Origin: Rhabdornis inornatus
Taxonomy: Eukaryota; Chordata; Aves; Passeriformes; Rhabdornithidae
Direction: 5' to 3'
NCBI GenBank assembly: GCA_013397075.1
Contig: VWZS01005955.1
Coordinates: 1-64,000, forward strand
Length of the DNA: 64,000 nucleotides
Shown: one piece after another, positions 23,941-37,510 of the stretch
Position numbering within the stretch: the stretch's first letter is position 1
Layout of the letters: each line of letters begins with the position of its first letter
Notes under the pieces: model-generated
The model's database searches: none
What the model was told of the DNA's origin: nothing
The model's input: only the letters and a program-made list of their open reading frames with translations
Translations under genes and position numbers: made by a program

Positions 23941-24721
23941 TGTTGGGGGTTGAATTTTTCCCTTTTCTTTCTGTAGAATTTTCCCCATTGTGATGCTAAG
24001 TATTTTGGACGACACCCAAGCTCAGTAGCTAGTAAGTTTCTCTTGCAGGAAGTGGGGAGAGGGGGAACACGGGAAAAGGAGAGGTGGGGTAGGGGCCTGC
24101 TCTCTCGGGCTCTGTCTCTCTCACTCGTCTGGCTCGGGGAAGGACGGTCGCTAGAAACTCAGCTCTGCCATCTGCGGGGGAGCTGCCTTCCTTGGCTGTG
24201 GAATCCTGCAATCTCCCTGCTCAGACGCTCTCTCTCTCTCTCCTGCATCTCCTGCCGACTTCAGCACATCATTTTGGAGCATCGGGATCCGTAAGCAGCA
24301 TCTCCTCCCCACTCTTCCCATCTGGGGCACAGACGCCATTCACCGCAGCACCCCTCCAGCCACGTGAAACCACCGCATCTCCTGCCTGCTCACCGAGAGC
24401 TGGCAGGCAGCGCCAGAACGGTAACTGCACCGCAGAGGAAAGGTGTCCACAAGCGAGAGAACTGTTTGCTGGATTTTCTGCTCTGTTGCTGTTGATCTCA
24501 CAGTTATTGTTGTTGTGTTGTTGTGTTTTGTTTCCCTTGTTACATATATATATATATATATGTGAAGAACTGTTATTCCTACCCCCATATTTTCACTTGA
24601 GAGCCCTTTAATTTCGAAATCATAGTACAGTGAAGGGAGGGGGGTTTATGCTCTCCTTCAAAAAAAAAAAAAAAGAGGCCCCTGTCTCTTTTAGCAAATA
24701 CCTGTCTTTCAAACCAAGACA
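23941..24721 (+). mobile_element. Solo LTR related to the left-edge provirus LTR
   Basis: 781 bases, beginning TGTTGGGGGTTGAATTTT and ending AAACCAAGACA. It aligns in order with the LTR at 5947-6765: the GTTGCTG/TTGTTG tract, the TATATATA run, GAAGAACTGTTATTCCTA, CCCCATAT, GAGAGCCCTTTAATTTC, and the end CAAACCA-GACA are shared. It has diverged enough to be a different subfamily or a much older copy. No internal sequence follows. No clean target-site duplication was found; GTAT occurs at the left flank and one base beyond the right end. Confidence 0.82.
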
Positions 24722-26785
24722 GGTATTTATGAATGAGCTGGAAATGGGATGAAGTAAAAGTATACTTAATTATGCTTAACTCTGAAAAACATGCAGTAGA
24801 ACAGAAATAAATGAAGAGGCACATGGAATAGTTTTACATGAGCAGAGACTAAAGCTGCTCCTTCTAGAAAACAGTCAATCACAGAGAATATGACAAAGAC
24901 CTGTAAAATTAGAAGATAAAAACTTGCCAGGGGAAGATCACTCACTATTTTCCGTGGCACACAAATTAACACTTAAGACAAAAAGGAGTGGGTTTTGTTT
25001 GCTTTCTTTTACACTATGACTGGTTGAATTTTTTAGATTTCATCAATTGTCAGAGGATTTTTTAACATTCAGAGAAGCTATAGAATGGTTAGAAAAAACG
25101 TCGAGAGAATTTTAGGAAGGATTGTCTGTTGAGTGCTATTAAACATGCCTCTGTAAGCAGTTGTTATGTTGTATAACATGGTTGATGCTTTCTGTGGTGC
25201 AGTATTTAGACAGTCCCTGCTTAGTATATGGATGCCAGATTCAACACAAGGAATATATATTTAAGGAACTAACAAAATCATAGATGGAAATAGTATTACT
25301 TACTACACAATGATTCTAATATAGTTGGCTATTCCAGACCCTGAAATATGTAACATTTTTCTGAGGGATTAAAATGGCCATGTGAAGTACCACAGGTTAA
25401 ACTCATACTGGCTAAACTGAATCTGTTAATTTTTTTCCAATGTCTTTCAGATACAGGCTTAAAGGCCTGAACAAATATACTAGACTTTGGGTAATATGCC
25501 TATGGATATGAACGTTTTAGGATTGAGTCTAGCCTTAATGGGGGGAAAAAAGTAGCTGCATTGAACAAAATGTGCCTTTGGGGTAGAGCAATCAAGAAAA
25601 CTTATTTCCTTTCCTTTTGCCTTTGAGTAATCTCAATGCAAGAAAGCAATATGAAGAATTACTCTTCTTGACCACCTGTGGTCTATAAGAATACATTCCA
25701 CTGTATCAGTCTTCACACAGCGCAAGGTATTCTCTCCTGCTTTGTGCTTTGTACATTGACCCATAAAGAAGATTGTGCTGGGATTGCATTTCAGAGGTGT
25801 TTGTTAAAAATAAACAAACATAAAAAAAGCCCCAAACCGTTAGGTTGTATTGAAATTCAGTCTATATCTGATATGGCTCAGGGGCTGTAAGAGAAACAAC
25901 CCAAGCTCTTCTTTTCCCACTTGTAGGGGTGTTACAAGCTCTTGTCAAATTCAAACAGTTGCAAGAAGGAGAGCTTTACAAAATTTAATTTTTGTGGTAC
26001 AATCTTGCGACTAGAAATTCTATAGAATGCTTGTATGTCCAAGGCTTGAGATGATTGAATATTAATCTGGATGGATGAATACTAATCCAGAATTTAATTT
26101 TGTTAGATTCAGATTATGTTCTGAGGCATGGTAACAGACCAGTGCTGGGCATCTATTCATGAGATTCAACAACTGAAACTTGATTGTTTTATTTTATTTT
26201 CCTTGCCCAGGCAAAAGATGAGGGCAGTCTTCCCTCATGGAACACTGCCATTTAGTTGGCCACAAAAACTTTTAATCTTAAAAAAAAAATAAAAACAACA
26301 CAACAAACAAATCTCAATCCACAAGTAATCCCCCTCTAAATCAAAATCCTAAGAGAAAGTGCTGCACACAAGAAGCACTAGCCGTAAAATACTCCTCCCA
26401 GTGCATACTTACAAAAGTGTAATGCTGCCTATGCTACTTATGACATTTTTACAGTCATGCCAGTAGATTCTGGACATCAGCTTAGCTCTGGTATTTAAAG
26501 AAAACATGCAACTGTGGCTTTCTTACAATAGATGCTGGATACTGTAATACTTAGAAAGCTACTGGAATTTATGGTGTGAGCTGGGCTTGTGGTAGTCCAG
26601 ATGCCAAGCTGTGACAGTCAGGTCAGAGGCATCTTAAAAACATACCCACTAGACTGTCCCAACAGCTCTCATGCTTACAGAATGGTCTGGAATAACTCAC
26701 ATTTGCAAAACTTCCCTAATGTAGAAGAGTAAGACAAGATAGATGAATACTATGGAAAACCTTCATTTCCTTTGTATGAAGGATA
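24722..26785. other. AT-rich DNA without recognised genes
   Basis: No gene or repeat recognised apart from an A-run at about 26281 followed by A/C-rich sequence. Confidence 0.55.
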
Positions 26786-26791
26786 CAAATG

Positions 26792-27549
26792 TGTTGGAGT
26801 GTGAAAAACAGAGGCTTATCTGAGTCCCTCAGAGAGAGAACAGAATGCAGGTTTTGAATTAAGACCTTCAGATAAATTAAAGTATATTAAGCCACTCATA
26901 CATGAAATAGAGGTGTAAGCTTAAGTTTTAAGTAAGTAAGTTTAAGTAAGAATATGTTTGAAGTGCCTTAAAGAGCAAAAGCCTTAGAATCTGGTGTAAA
27001 AAACAAGCTTCAAAAACATGCTTCAGTGAGAGCTCAAAAACATAATAAGAATATAGCTTACATTCTCCAGATAGAACAAGTTGGGCTATATGCGCAAGTT
27101 ATGCATAAACTTTCATACTATAGAACTAGAATTCTAATAGGTTTAGAAGAAATTCTTCAGGTTCATGTTTGGGTAATATGTAAATAAGAATCTGTGCACT
27201 GGGGAGAGACTCTCTCTCTCCCTCTCTCCCCACCACCATCATCACTGCCTGGAAGAAGATAGGAGTTGCTGCTGCACCTTCTGCTTCTGTTCGAGACTCC
27301 ATATCAGGCCGCAGCTTCTACCTCTGCTCAGGACTCTGTACCAGACTTCAACTTCTGCCTCTGTTCAGGACTTTATACCAGGCTGCAGCTTCTGCTTCTA
27401 ATCGGGACTCTATGCAGAAAGCTTTTAGCACGGACTTTAACACTTTGGACTCCCTGTCTCTGAGACTGATGTGCTCTTGTAATAAATAACTTTACAGCAA
27501 CCAACAACTGGTCGTGCTTTTGAAGACCTAGCCCATAGCAATCGTGACA
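26792..27549 (+). mobile_element. Solo LTR (758 bp) with perfect 6-bp TSD
   Basis: It begins TGTTGGAGTG and ends CAATCGTGACA. It is flanked on both sides by CAAATG (26786-26791 and 27550-27555), a perfect 6-base target-site duplication. AATAAA lies at 27481-27486, 63 bases before the end, giving + orientation. A CT-rich tract and a 37-base tandem array (27278-27421) precede the poly(A) signal. No internal viral sequence is present. A 6-base duplication is typical of class II (ERVK/alpha-like) integration. Confidence 0.82.
27278..27421 (+). repeat. 37-bp tandem repeat, about 3.9 copies, within an LTR
   Basis: Units start at 27278, 27315, 27352 and 27389, each beginning CTTCT and containing GGGACTC- or AGGACT-like and CAG-ending blocks. 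The first three are exactly 37 bases with several substitutions; the fourth is partial. Confidence 0.9.
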
Positions 27550-27555
27550 CAAATG

Positions 27556-27991
27556 AAAGGGAAAAAGATGGGGTAGTTTGCTTGGTTTTTCACCCCTCAA
27601 ATATTCCAGGTTTTATTTCTGAAATAGAAATATAAGGTCAATTTTGTGTGGCATTAGAATTAAGAATTATAAAGTTGGGGATTATTGTATGTGGCTGGCT
27701 GAAAAAATATTTGAAATTAAATCTTGTGTTTTACTTTCCTATTGTCTCTAAATTTTCTAGGTAAATGCAAGTAAAAGCAGTAAAACCTTTGTTCAGTCAA
27801 AGCTGAATAGAGAAAGGAATAGGTTGCAGTGCACAGTTGTAAAAGCTTCTTATTAAATCACTTGATTTTGAGAGTGGAATCACTGTTTAAATTAGGAATA
27901 CTGTGTTCCTAGTTTAACAGTGTTCATTGGTTTGCAAATTATTACCGTAGTCTGAAATATCTCTAATGAATTGAAACTTAAACCTGTCATG

Positions 27992-28024
<33 letters not shown>

Positions 28025-30981
28025 TATTGAGTTGGCATTATATTTGTGTTTAAACATCTGTCATCTTGTGTATGAATGTCCTTCCCTAATGGTCAGCTTG
28101 TCACAGTTAGTTAGCCTTTAGACATTTGAACAGTCATAAAGCAATGTGCCTTTGAAAATTATGTTTCTAAACACCCATAACTTTGAATCCTAAACAGATA
28201 ATGTACTCACTAGTTATTTGTGCTCCACAGCAGACCATAAACTACCTTCAAATCACAAGGGCTAAGGGAATATGCAGTTTTCTGTGTGAAACACTTGTTG
28301 CATGTGCTTTTAAATTTGCTGCCTACATGGGTTCAGCTTTGATTTCTTTACAGGTTTTTAATAATGGTGTAGAATTGCACAACTGATTTTCTGTATTTTT
28401 GAATTTGTTCCTGAGTTTCACATGTCCTGTTTGCCATCAGAAAGCCCTGACTGTGCTCTGAAATAAGAAGTCCATTACATGAACATGAGGTTGTCCCCTC
28501 CATCACTGACCATCTGTAACAATTTGGAGTTGCCATGAATTTACTGTAGGATTTATTTTGATCATTTGGAAAGGTCTGATGGTTTTAAAAATTTGAACAA
28601 ATATGAAGACTTAAGAGAAACCTGGCATCAGGTTTTCCATTCAGACTTCTCTAGTGTTTTTAACTTCCTGGTGTTCCACACAATGATTGGCACAACGCTG
28701 AAAACATACATGGGATTTATCTTGGAAGAATGCAAATGACCACTAACATGTGCTGGACCACTGAACCTTGTTTGCTTTAAGCTGAAGAAAACCTGAAGGA
28801 ATTTTGGAAACCTGCAGCATATATGTCATTTTCCTATTGGATTTGACTCCATGCTATAAAAGAAACTTGGGAAAAGAAAATTAAACCAACAGAATAAAAA
28901 AATCATAAAAACCATTCATCAAAAATTATAGAAGACACTATATCAGGCATCTTAGTTGTCTGATGTTTTTGCAAGAGGCAAAAACCTTTGGTTTTCTACC
29001 AAAGGTAATTCATGCTGTCCTACACTCTCTTCATCTTCTTTTGGATAAGGTGATTTCAATTTCACAATGCTATAGCATATAGGAATCATTTGTTATTAAA
29101 ACCCTCATTATGGTTTTCCAAAGAAGAGGTAATTGCAGGAAGATCAGAAGCTAGTGGTTAATGTATGTCTCTAATGAATTCTATTTGGTTTCCAAAACCA
29201 TAGCAACTTATATGTCTTAAATTATATGGTTTTTCTTTCTTCATTACAATAGTCTTAGCAGACCTTAAAAATATTAATAGGGATGGAAGAATTATGCAAG
29301 GGGAGACAGCAAAAATAACTGATGTAAGAAGCTGCCAAAATGGGCTATGGGTACACAGGTAGCATTTTCCTTTCTTTAAGAGTGTTCTAAATTTCAGTAG
29401 ACAGTGATGGTTCTTCCCTTATGTTTGGGAAGAATAAGAAGGTAGTAGCTTTCGTGCCCCCTTCCCACACTTTACAACCTAGTAGTTAGCTGAGTTTGGG
29501 ATTCTGTATGAGCCTGACAAATAATAGGGGTTACAGATACCATTCATTACATCCTGGTAAATGCTTAGAAAAAGCAAGATATTCTTCAGCATCTTCCCAT
29601 GGAGGTAAAGGAGAGACTATGCTTCCAAAGGTAGTCACAAACTATGGAAGTTACTAGGACAGTAAGTGAAGTATGTATGTATGCCTTGGGGTGATGGACA
29701 TCTGAAGTGGCATGGAATAAAAGTCCTTCCATGCTGATGGACCTTCCTCTAGCAGGTTTTGCAATTAGAGGACTTGGGAAAGTTGTGGCATTAACGGCTC
29801 TCCTTTGAAAGGACTTCTTGTGAGAGACCCAACCTTAAAAAGATCTAGAGAAAAATCGATTAGGACAGATCTTTAGAGGAAAAAGAGATAATCAGAGACA
29901 ATGTCATTATATCTATCAGGGGTGTTTTCCCAAGGCCATAACACTGTGTGGAGCTGCAGTTTCCCAGCATCTGTCCAGCATTCTACAATATTTTAATGTT
30001 ATACAGTTATTCCTTTCTTTGAATCAAGTTTACAGATTGCAGCCTGCCTGCTATATGAGAGAACCATGATAAAATTACAGAACATGCCTAACTAATTCTA
30101 GCAAACTCTGAGCTTTCTTACAGCTCCATAGACATACACCCTAACAAGCATCACTAAATGTATTGTACATGAAAATATTTTACTTAAAGCTGTGGCAACA
30201 GAATAAACAAACATTAGCAAAATGGAGTCCTGCTCTGATAAATATATGGTACATTACATTCTGAAAGTGAGACTTATCGGGACCAGGTTTTCCTCATCTC
30301 ATTTAGACCAGCTCAGAATCATTAACTGACAGGAATTTTCACAAGATCTGTAAAAATATGAAAAGTTATTGATTTCTTCCCTACTTAGGGATGATTTTCA
30401 AACCATGTTTCTTTTATGCCATATAGTGTTTTGAGATTATGGTGCAGAATTCAGGCTTGGCCTTGTGAAAAGCAAAGAATCTGCAATTTGCCCAGACCAG
30501 CTATTGTCCACAGTCAGGGAAGCTCTGCTGCAACAACATGATGAATCAAGAAAAGGTAGTTAGCTAGTAAATAGCTAGGGGAGCCTCAGGTGTCTTCTGA
30601 ATGCTAATTTTGCATGGGTACATAAATGCAGATTTTCCTGTAGACAGTGAAGGTCATTCTCTGAAATCAGGGTTGACAATAAGCATTCTAAATTGTTCTG
30701 ACTCTGCAGAGGTAAGATTTTAGTAATATTCATATAATCACTATTAGATGTAGCTATAGGTTATCCTGTAGCTTCTCTAAAATCTCAAAAATATTCTTTG
30801 TACTTTGTGGTCTGTTACAAACTGCCAGCTATGGAGTACCTGGCAAGGTTCTTAATGCACAAAATCTTGACAGGGAATAGAACTAGTCAGTGTGTGAATG
30901 CATCTAGAGTCATCCAGCACCATTCAGGTTTGCACTTATATTTAATGGATGTTTGTGCATTGTGTATCTTAAAAATATTCA
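27556..30981. other. AT-rich DNA without recognised genes
   Basis: A 26-base T-run at 27992-28017 and a 9-bp hairpin at 28984-29006 are the only structured elements noticed. No exon recognised. Confidence 0.55.
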
Positions 30982-31165
30982 GATTGGGAAGCGTCTCTGG
31001 AGGTCAAATGGACACACCTCCTGGTCAGTCCAGAGCCAATGCAAAGGCTAGATCAGGTTGCTAAGGGATTTGTTCAGTAGTATTGAGTATCTCCAAGAAG
31101 GGAGGCTCCTTGTGTCCCTGTGCAAACATGATCTAGGTCTTAACTACTCTCTGTGAGTGTACCTT
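30982..31165 (-). mobile_element. Old CR1 LINE fragment, antisense
   Basis: The order of blocks TCTCTGGAGGTCAAATGGAC, CCTCCTGGTCAGTCCAGAGC, GATCAGGTTGCTAAGGG, TTGAGTATCTCCAAGAAGGG follows the reverse complement of the CR1 3' region. It is clearly more diverged than the copies at 19.07 kb and 53.2 kb. Confidence 0.75.
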
Positions 31166-32654
31166 CTTCAGCTGGGGATAGTTGTCAGCTTCAGTCTAAA
31201 TATTGTAGGACATCTTGCTGCTTGTCTCTGTGCTGATATTAACTGATCTGTGCCTTCAGAGGTTTTTAGGTCTTCTCCTACAACAATGTATTGTGGGATT
31301 CAATAAGGAACTGCAAAACTCAGATTTGGACGGGGGGGTTGGTGATTTTAGTTGACATGCAGAGGTTGAGGAAAAGCCAATTATTTGGCAGAAATTTCAA
31401 AGTAGATAAATCAGAGATGTCTTTAGGACAAATATTCTTGTTCTGAATCTTCTTGAACTTAAGAAAACTAAGGAATAAGACTTAGAAACTTTGCTCATAC
31501 ACACCTCTGCAAGAAATAAGGGTGAGGTAAAGTAAACCTTGTATGATATATGCTATTTCAGCCTGTGGGTGGTTAAACACTTTCGTGCTGCAAATACAAT
31601 GTACCGCAGTATATTATAAGATTTTAAAGGAAGGTGACAGAGCTAAGAGAAACAAAATAACTGCAGTTCTCATGATTTTGTCTTTGCATCTGATTTAGGG
31701 GAAACAGACCTATGAGCTAACAGACTAATCAGCTGCTGATATGAACAGTGGGAAAGGATGAATCCATACAAAGATAGCAATCTCTGTTGCTAGAATGATG
31801 TTTACCTCTTTTAATGTAGGCTATGGATATGATTCAATATCTTGAATATTTCTCACCAAGAAAAGTGGTAAAGTGCTTGTGTTGCACCATTTTCATTTTT
31901 TTCTCAGGGATTTTGAGGGTGTCAGCTAGGTCTTGCAGTGTAATTCGGAGGCTTTTCTTGCTTTCATTAAGTGACTGCAGTCTCATGAGTGGGTTTATTG
32001 TTGCTTTTGATTATGGAAATTCCTTTGAGATATTTAAGTAAAAACATGCTCTGTTCTGTTTTGGACCTATGTATACTACAACTGGCACTACGCTTTCTCA
32101 TAGTAGCTAAGAGTTGGCTTTCGTACAAGTAAATCTTCCCTATATTGGCTGCAGTTCAGCACAAATCCATATTCTGACAGAATTTTCCATGCTTGCTATT
32201 GAAAAACATCATTATCTCCAATAAAAAAATAAAATAACTTCACCAGTTGTCTTTAGCTTAAAAATGCTTACACACAGACGCCTTACATCCTTCAGAAAGA
32301 TAAAGAAATGTGTGCCCTCAAAATGATCTCCTGAGGTCTCTGTGAATCTGAGGACATTACATAAAAGAGAATGATGTGGAACAACTACTACATTTGCTAT
32401 AGTTCTTCTGCCCTTCTCTCTAGCTGTCCAGAGAGTACATTTGGACATATACAACATACATTGTGATAGGTTCAAATAATTGAGTACTTCAGAAATTTCA
32501 CTAGAGGAAATTCCTCAAAGTGCAGCATTTGAATATACCACAAGTTGCTGATTTTGCTTCTAGATTCCTGTTATGAATTCTCTAGCATTTTTTAAATAAC
32601 TTGTAGGGTTTTTTTTAGAATCACATATATAGAATTAAGAGTTGAATTCTAGCT

Positions 32655-32790
32655 TCATTATATAAACCAAACAAAACTAAACAAACCTCTCTCTCCCACA
32701 TCTCCCACCTCCCCTCCCGCCCCGCAAAAATAAACAAAACCTAACACCCAACTCCCACCTCCCAAAATAAAAAACAACAGCTTAGGTTGT
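32655..32790. repeat. A/C-rich, G-poor tract
   Basis: The + strand is almost all A and C with some T and very few G, including CTCCCACCTCCC-type runs. A low-complexity strand-asymmetric tract. Confidence 0.8.
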
Positions 32791-33741
32791 TAACATAATA
32801 TAGATCCTCTCAGAACTGGGTTAAATTTTTTTTTTTACAGCCCAGACTAAGATTCAAGGTAACTGCAAAATCTGAAATCGTGCGAGTTTTGACAAGGTTT
32901 GATATTTTAAAAAGAACATTCTAGGCACTTGTGAAGATGCATGCACTTCATATATTTGACATAAAGGACTGTATAAACTGTATTTTCCAAGTCTCAACTA
33001 TGTGTTGAAAGATTAATGAGAATTTTCACTTTTGTTGCCGTCATATTTGCTTGCTAGAAGCAAATCGATTTTCCTTATTAGCTGAAAATTACTGATACTC
33101 TTACTACAACAAAACAAACAAAAATCCACTATGTGAAAATACAGGGGAGTAACTGTTAGGAACAGTAGGCTATCCGTCTATCTTCATCCTAATTGTAGGT
33201 GGAGGGAATTTTCCGTCATTTCTCCTGAAAGAGCTCCCTTCTTCTGCAGTCTTCTCCTGATATCTGTGGGGAAATAAGAGTTTTGTTACTACAGCGGAAG
33301 CCATAGAACATGTACACATTCTGTGTAGTGGGGGTGATTTCTGGATGCCAAATGTCACCAAAAACTAAGCAGTCTCTTCAATTCACCACGTGTCCAGATT
33401 CTGCTTTCCACACAAGAAAGATTATGAACTACTTCTGTTCTGAGACTCAAACCTCAGAGAATGTTTTAAGTTGCCAGTTCATTCAAGAGTGTTGTAGTTA
33501 CACACCCTGACCCAGCAAACCATCTGTGGGATCTGCTGGTTGTTGAGTAGGCTTGGACTGTTTGGCAGTTGTGGCTGTAACCCTGGCCCGTGGCTAACAG
33601 TGCTGGATTCAGAGCTTCAACTTAGAGGGTTGTTTAAGCCTCATGGAGTAGTCTCAGTGTGACTTATCTACCAATAAATCTTCTAAAATTTGTCTTTCAG
33701 AACCTTTTAATTAGTCATGATCTCTATAACATCATTAGATC

Positions 33742-33781
33742 TCTCAAGAAGACTTTACTTGTCTCAAGAAAACTTTACTTG
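33742..33781. repeat. 20-bp tandem duplication
   Basis: TCTCAAGAA(G/A)ACTTTACTTG occurs twice head to tail with one difference. Confidence 0.9.
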
Positions 33782-36700
33782 GAGTTGATGGAGAGGTAAT
33801 TTTTGAGATAAAATTCTTGTTGTAACATACCCCAGTAAAAGAAATTCTTCCTCCCAACTTCCTATTTTAAAAATTCATGTGAGAATCACCTACAGTTTTA
33901 ATAGAAGAAAAGTCTCCAGTATGACCAGAGTCTGTTACAATGTCCAAAATCATTATAGCAATGGAAGATAGTCTATGGAAAATATATTTAGTCTTCCAGT
34001 TTGGTTCTTCTGTATAAGCTAGTTTGACTACTACGGTTAATTTTTTTATTAGTCCACTCATGTTTTACTGTCATGATCTTTCCAACTGATAGCATTACAA
34101 GAAGGAAATTATTTTGAGGAAGAATTAAGGTGGGTAGTACCCACTGAATTGAAAGGGAAAATATTCTGACTACAGAAGTCATACAAATTAGCTAAAGGAC
34201 TCTGGGACCAATCATAATACTTCCAAGGCATGTTTTGTCTAGGTAGAAAATTAGTTTGTTATCCTTCCTAACTCTGAAGGCATTAGGAATTCCCTGTGGT
34301 AAGCCCTAAGGGAAGTTTGCCTTGGAGTGTGTTTCTCCCCTATAACACTTCCCTGATGCAAATTATTGATGCATGATTGCAATCTCCAATTGTAACAGCA
34401 TTTCTATGTTTTAGCTTTAATGAACCTACATGATAGTTATTTGGCAATTAAGGCTCATTTAAAACACTGTATTGATGATTAAGTGGCAAATATCATTATA
34501 TCATTGGGAAGTATGTCAGCAATAGTTACTTGTTTCCATGCCTTCCCCCATTCATCAAAGCGATAAACAGATACATTTTTGAATTTTAATTAAAATATTG
34601 TAGTACAGACATGAGGCTTTAAAATTCAAAGGTCTATAAATAATTAATTCTTTCAGTAATGGTTACTGTTTCCTTATCTTTAGGAAAAATAAAAGCTATA
34701 TGTTGTACTTTGTTGCTAACAGCATACTTTAATATTTATGAGCTGCCAGTTTTTCTATACACGGAGAAATTTGGTAGTTGTCACTGTAATGGTTTGTTAT
34801 TTATCTGCATCTAAATTTTACAGAAGCAGAATACTATTAGTTTATAAAATTTGCACTAACCAGAAACATCCTCTTTTACTGTTACATTCAACACAGAGCA
34901 ATTTGAAAGCTACAGAAGTGCTGTCTTACGGCCTGTCACCATAAAGCAGCCCATAGGCTCAAGAGAGATCACTGGAACTCTGTGAGTGTGTGTTCAGGAT
35001 GTCAGCCTGCAGGCAGAAAGCAAATAAAAGAAGCAAGGCTTTCTGTTCAATGTAATTTCGTATCTTGGGATAAATGGAGTCATTGTGGCAATAACTAGAT
35101 TACCTGATTAGGAGATGGATTTTACTGCGGTTGTATAGCCCCATTTTCTAAGAGGAGTTAATGTCTTTTATGGATACTGCTGGTATTTTGAGAAGCTTCT
35201 GAACATGCTACGTAAAGACTGATTCACTTCCTTTCAAGCTCAGTTTAGACACTGCAACAGTATTACATACAAGCCCTTGGATTTTCTAAATTACTTTAAA
35301 CTTTTTTAAATCTAAGACTGTCCAAGGGATCTGCACTTACTCCCAACTTTCAATTTGCCTCTGAGACTTAGGATTTATGTATCACAAAATGATATCTCAG
35401 ATGTGTAACGTGAACCTTTAATATTTATTGAGAGAGTATTTTAGCTGTCTTAAGGTGTTTTTGTTTTATTTTTTGAATTACCAAAAGAATTGTATAAATT
35501 TATCATTGCTTGACAGTGGAAGTTGTGTACATGCCCTTTGTGAAACTTAACTGAATCATTATAAATATATATGCTCTCTATGTGAAATGTTACTTCACTT
35601 AAGCATTGTCCAGACTTTTAAAAATCATTTTTGCCTCTGGATAAAGAGCTAAATCATTGACCCTGTTCTTTTTGTAGATGAAGAAAAATGTATTGTCACT
35701 TCTAATGTACAAAATGTCAGCATATACAGTCTGCTTTATTACTAAATAGCTTTCTTCTCTTCTTCTCCATCTTTCTAAATGTAGCTCCTCTCCTGCCACT
35801 TTAAAGGCTGTTTTTGCAAAAAATGTATTGTTTCAATAAGAGCTTCAGAAACATGTTCTGAAGGGCCTAATTTTTAGACATCTGGCACAGGAAACAGAAT
35901 TTAGAAGGAGTTGCTTAAGTCACCTAAAAAGGGTGCAGAAAACAGGGAGGAAGAGAGCATCTCTGAAACACAATGTAAAGAAACTTGCATGCAGTGTAAG
36001 GAGCAATCTAGAGCAAACAGAAACCACTGTGGTGTCTTCTATCTTTATTTCCACTTTAATCTTAATCTCTGCTCTCCTCTAAAGTATAGCTGCCTCAGCA
36101 GCTCCAAGAAAGGTGGTTTGCTGTCTGTTATCTAAAAATACAATTTTTTTTTTTTTTTAGAAAAGATTCCTGATGGTTAGTATTAACAAGAATTAATTTT
36201 TTTTTTCATTTTTACTGTATTTACTTGTTTGATAGAAATGTATTTACCTTCAAAATCTCTGAAGAACAGTCCACATCATGAAAACAATTTTATTCTCTTT
36301 GAGAATGAATGAAACATCTATTTACTTCTATTTCTTTCCACAGCTGCAAGACCTTTATCTGCTATGTAATTTAGGTTTTATACTAGTGCACAATATGTAA
36401 CAATATGAATAATTTGAATTATGATTCACATGGTCTACTTCAATGTACTTTGGTATTCTATGATTCATGCCAAAATTTAATTTCCACACCTGTGTCCATA
36501 AAGATACTGTCATTGCAGATTTTGCAAAGCAATGTTTTTAAAGCTAAGTTCCCATGAGTGTTCAGTGATTCTTCCTGTGAGTAATGTGAGTCTAGAGATA
36601 AAAAGAAAACAAGGAGTGGGGGAGATGAAAAAAAAAAGAAACAAAAGCAGAGGAAAAAGGAATTCAAACAAATACAGAACCACTCCATAGTAAATATATT

Positions 36701-37473
36701 TGAGGTGCTAATTCAGATCATCACTAGGTAAACCAGTGAAGATTGCATCTGTGTAAAGCAGAACATTACTACTTGATTTTAATACAGTTCTGCCCTTTTT
36801 TTGTGAGCAAACTTTTACTTGGATGTGAGTACCTCATCTACAGTTCTCAGTTTATTCAGCCTGAAACTGCCATTTAGTGGCTTTTGGGGAATTTTGAACA
36901 AGGTTAATTGGGTCAAATACAAAGACAATTGTTGTTCAGATGCCCAAGTTTATTGCAATGTATGGTCATGCCTATAATAGGTTTCCATAATAGAAGCCTT
37001 GGTGAATGACAACATTCAAGAGCACAGTTGCCATGAGAGGTGCTAAACAAGAAGAAATGTCTGAAATGAGAGGCAATGGCAGATGTTTTGGTAATAATAG
37101 CAGCAAACACTACAATCAGTTTTAATGGAATTAAAGTAATTGAATTTTCTCCTCCTCTAGCATGGAGTAACCAGCACTTTGCTGTGCTGAGGAGCACTGC
37201 TGCTCATTACTTTGATACGGACTTGTTAACTGGGTGGGTCTTTATCTTTTTGTTAAGCAGCAGTGACTATAATGCCTTCAAATGAAGGAGATTTTCTTCT
37301 TTAGGAATGAAGAATTGTCTAAATGTAGTTATATGGAGATGCCCTGGGTTTTGTGCTTGACTCGGTATAAAAAAATTAGATTTGGCTGAAATTGCACTCC
37401 ATATCATTCAGTAGAAGTAAGTGGTAAAGTAAGATATTTCAGAGAAAAGGTCTGGATACTGACAGATTTTATC

Positions 37474-37478
37474 TATTT

Positions 37479-37506
<28 letters not shown>
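37474..37506. repeat. (TTTA)n microsatellite
   Basis: About eight TTTA units with the lead-in TTTATC. Confidence 0.95.

Positions 37507-37510
<4 letters not shown>

Noticed and set aside
24192..24611. 139-codon open frame on the + strand
   Set aside because: It lies wholly inside the LTR at 23941-24721; compositional, with no family resemblance.
33515..33710. Possible LTR with AATAAA near 33672
   Set aside because: No convincing TG...CA borders or target-site duplication could be found.
36450..36470. ATTCTATGATTCAT-like CR1 tail
   Set aside because: A short AT-rich match with no upstream CR1 sequence.
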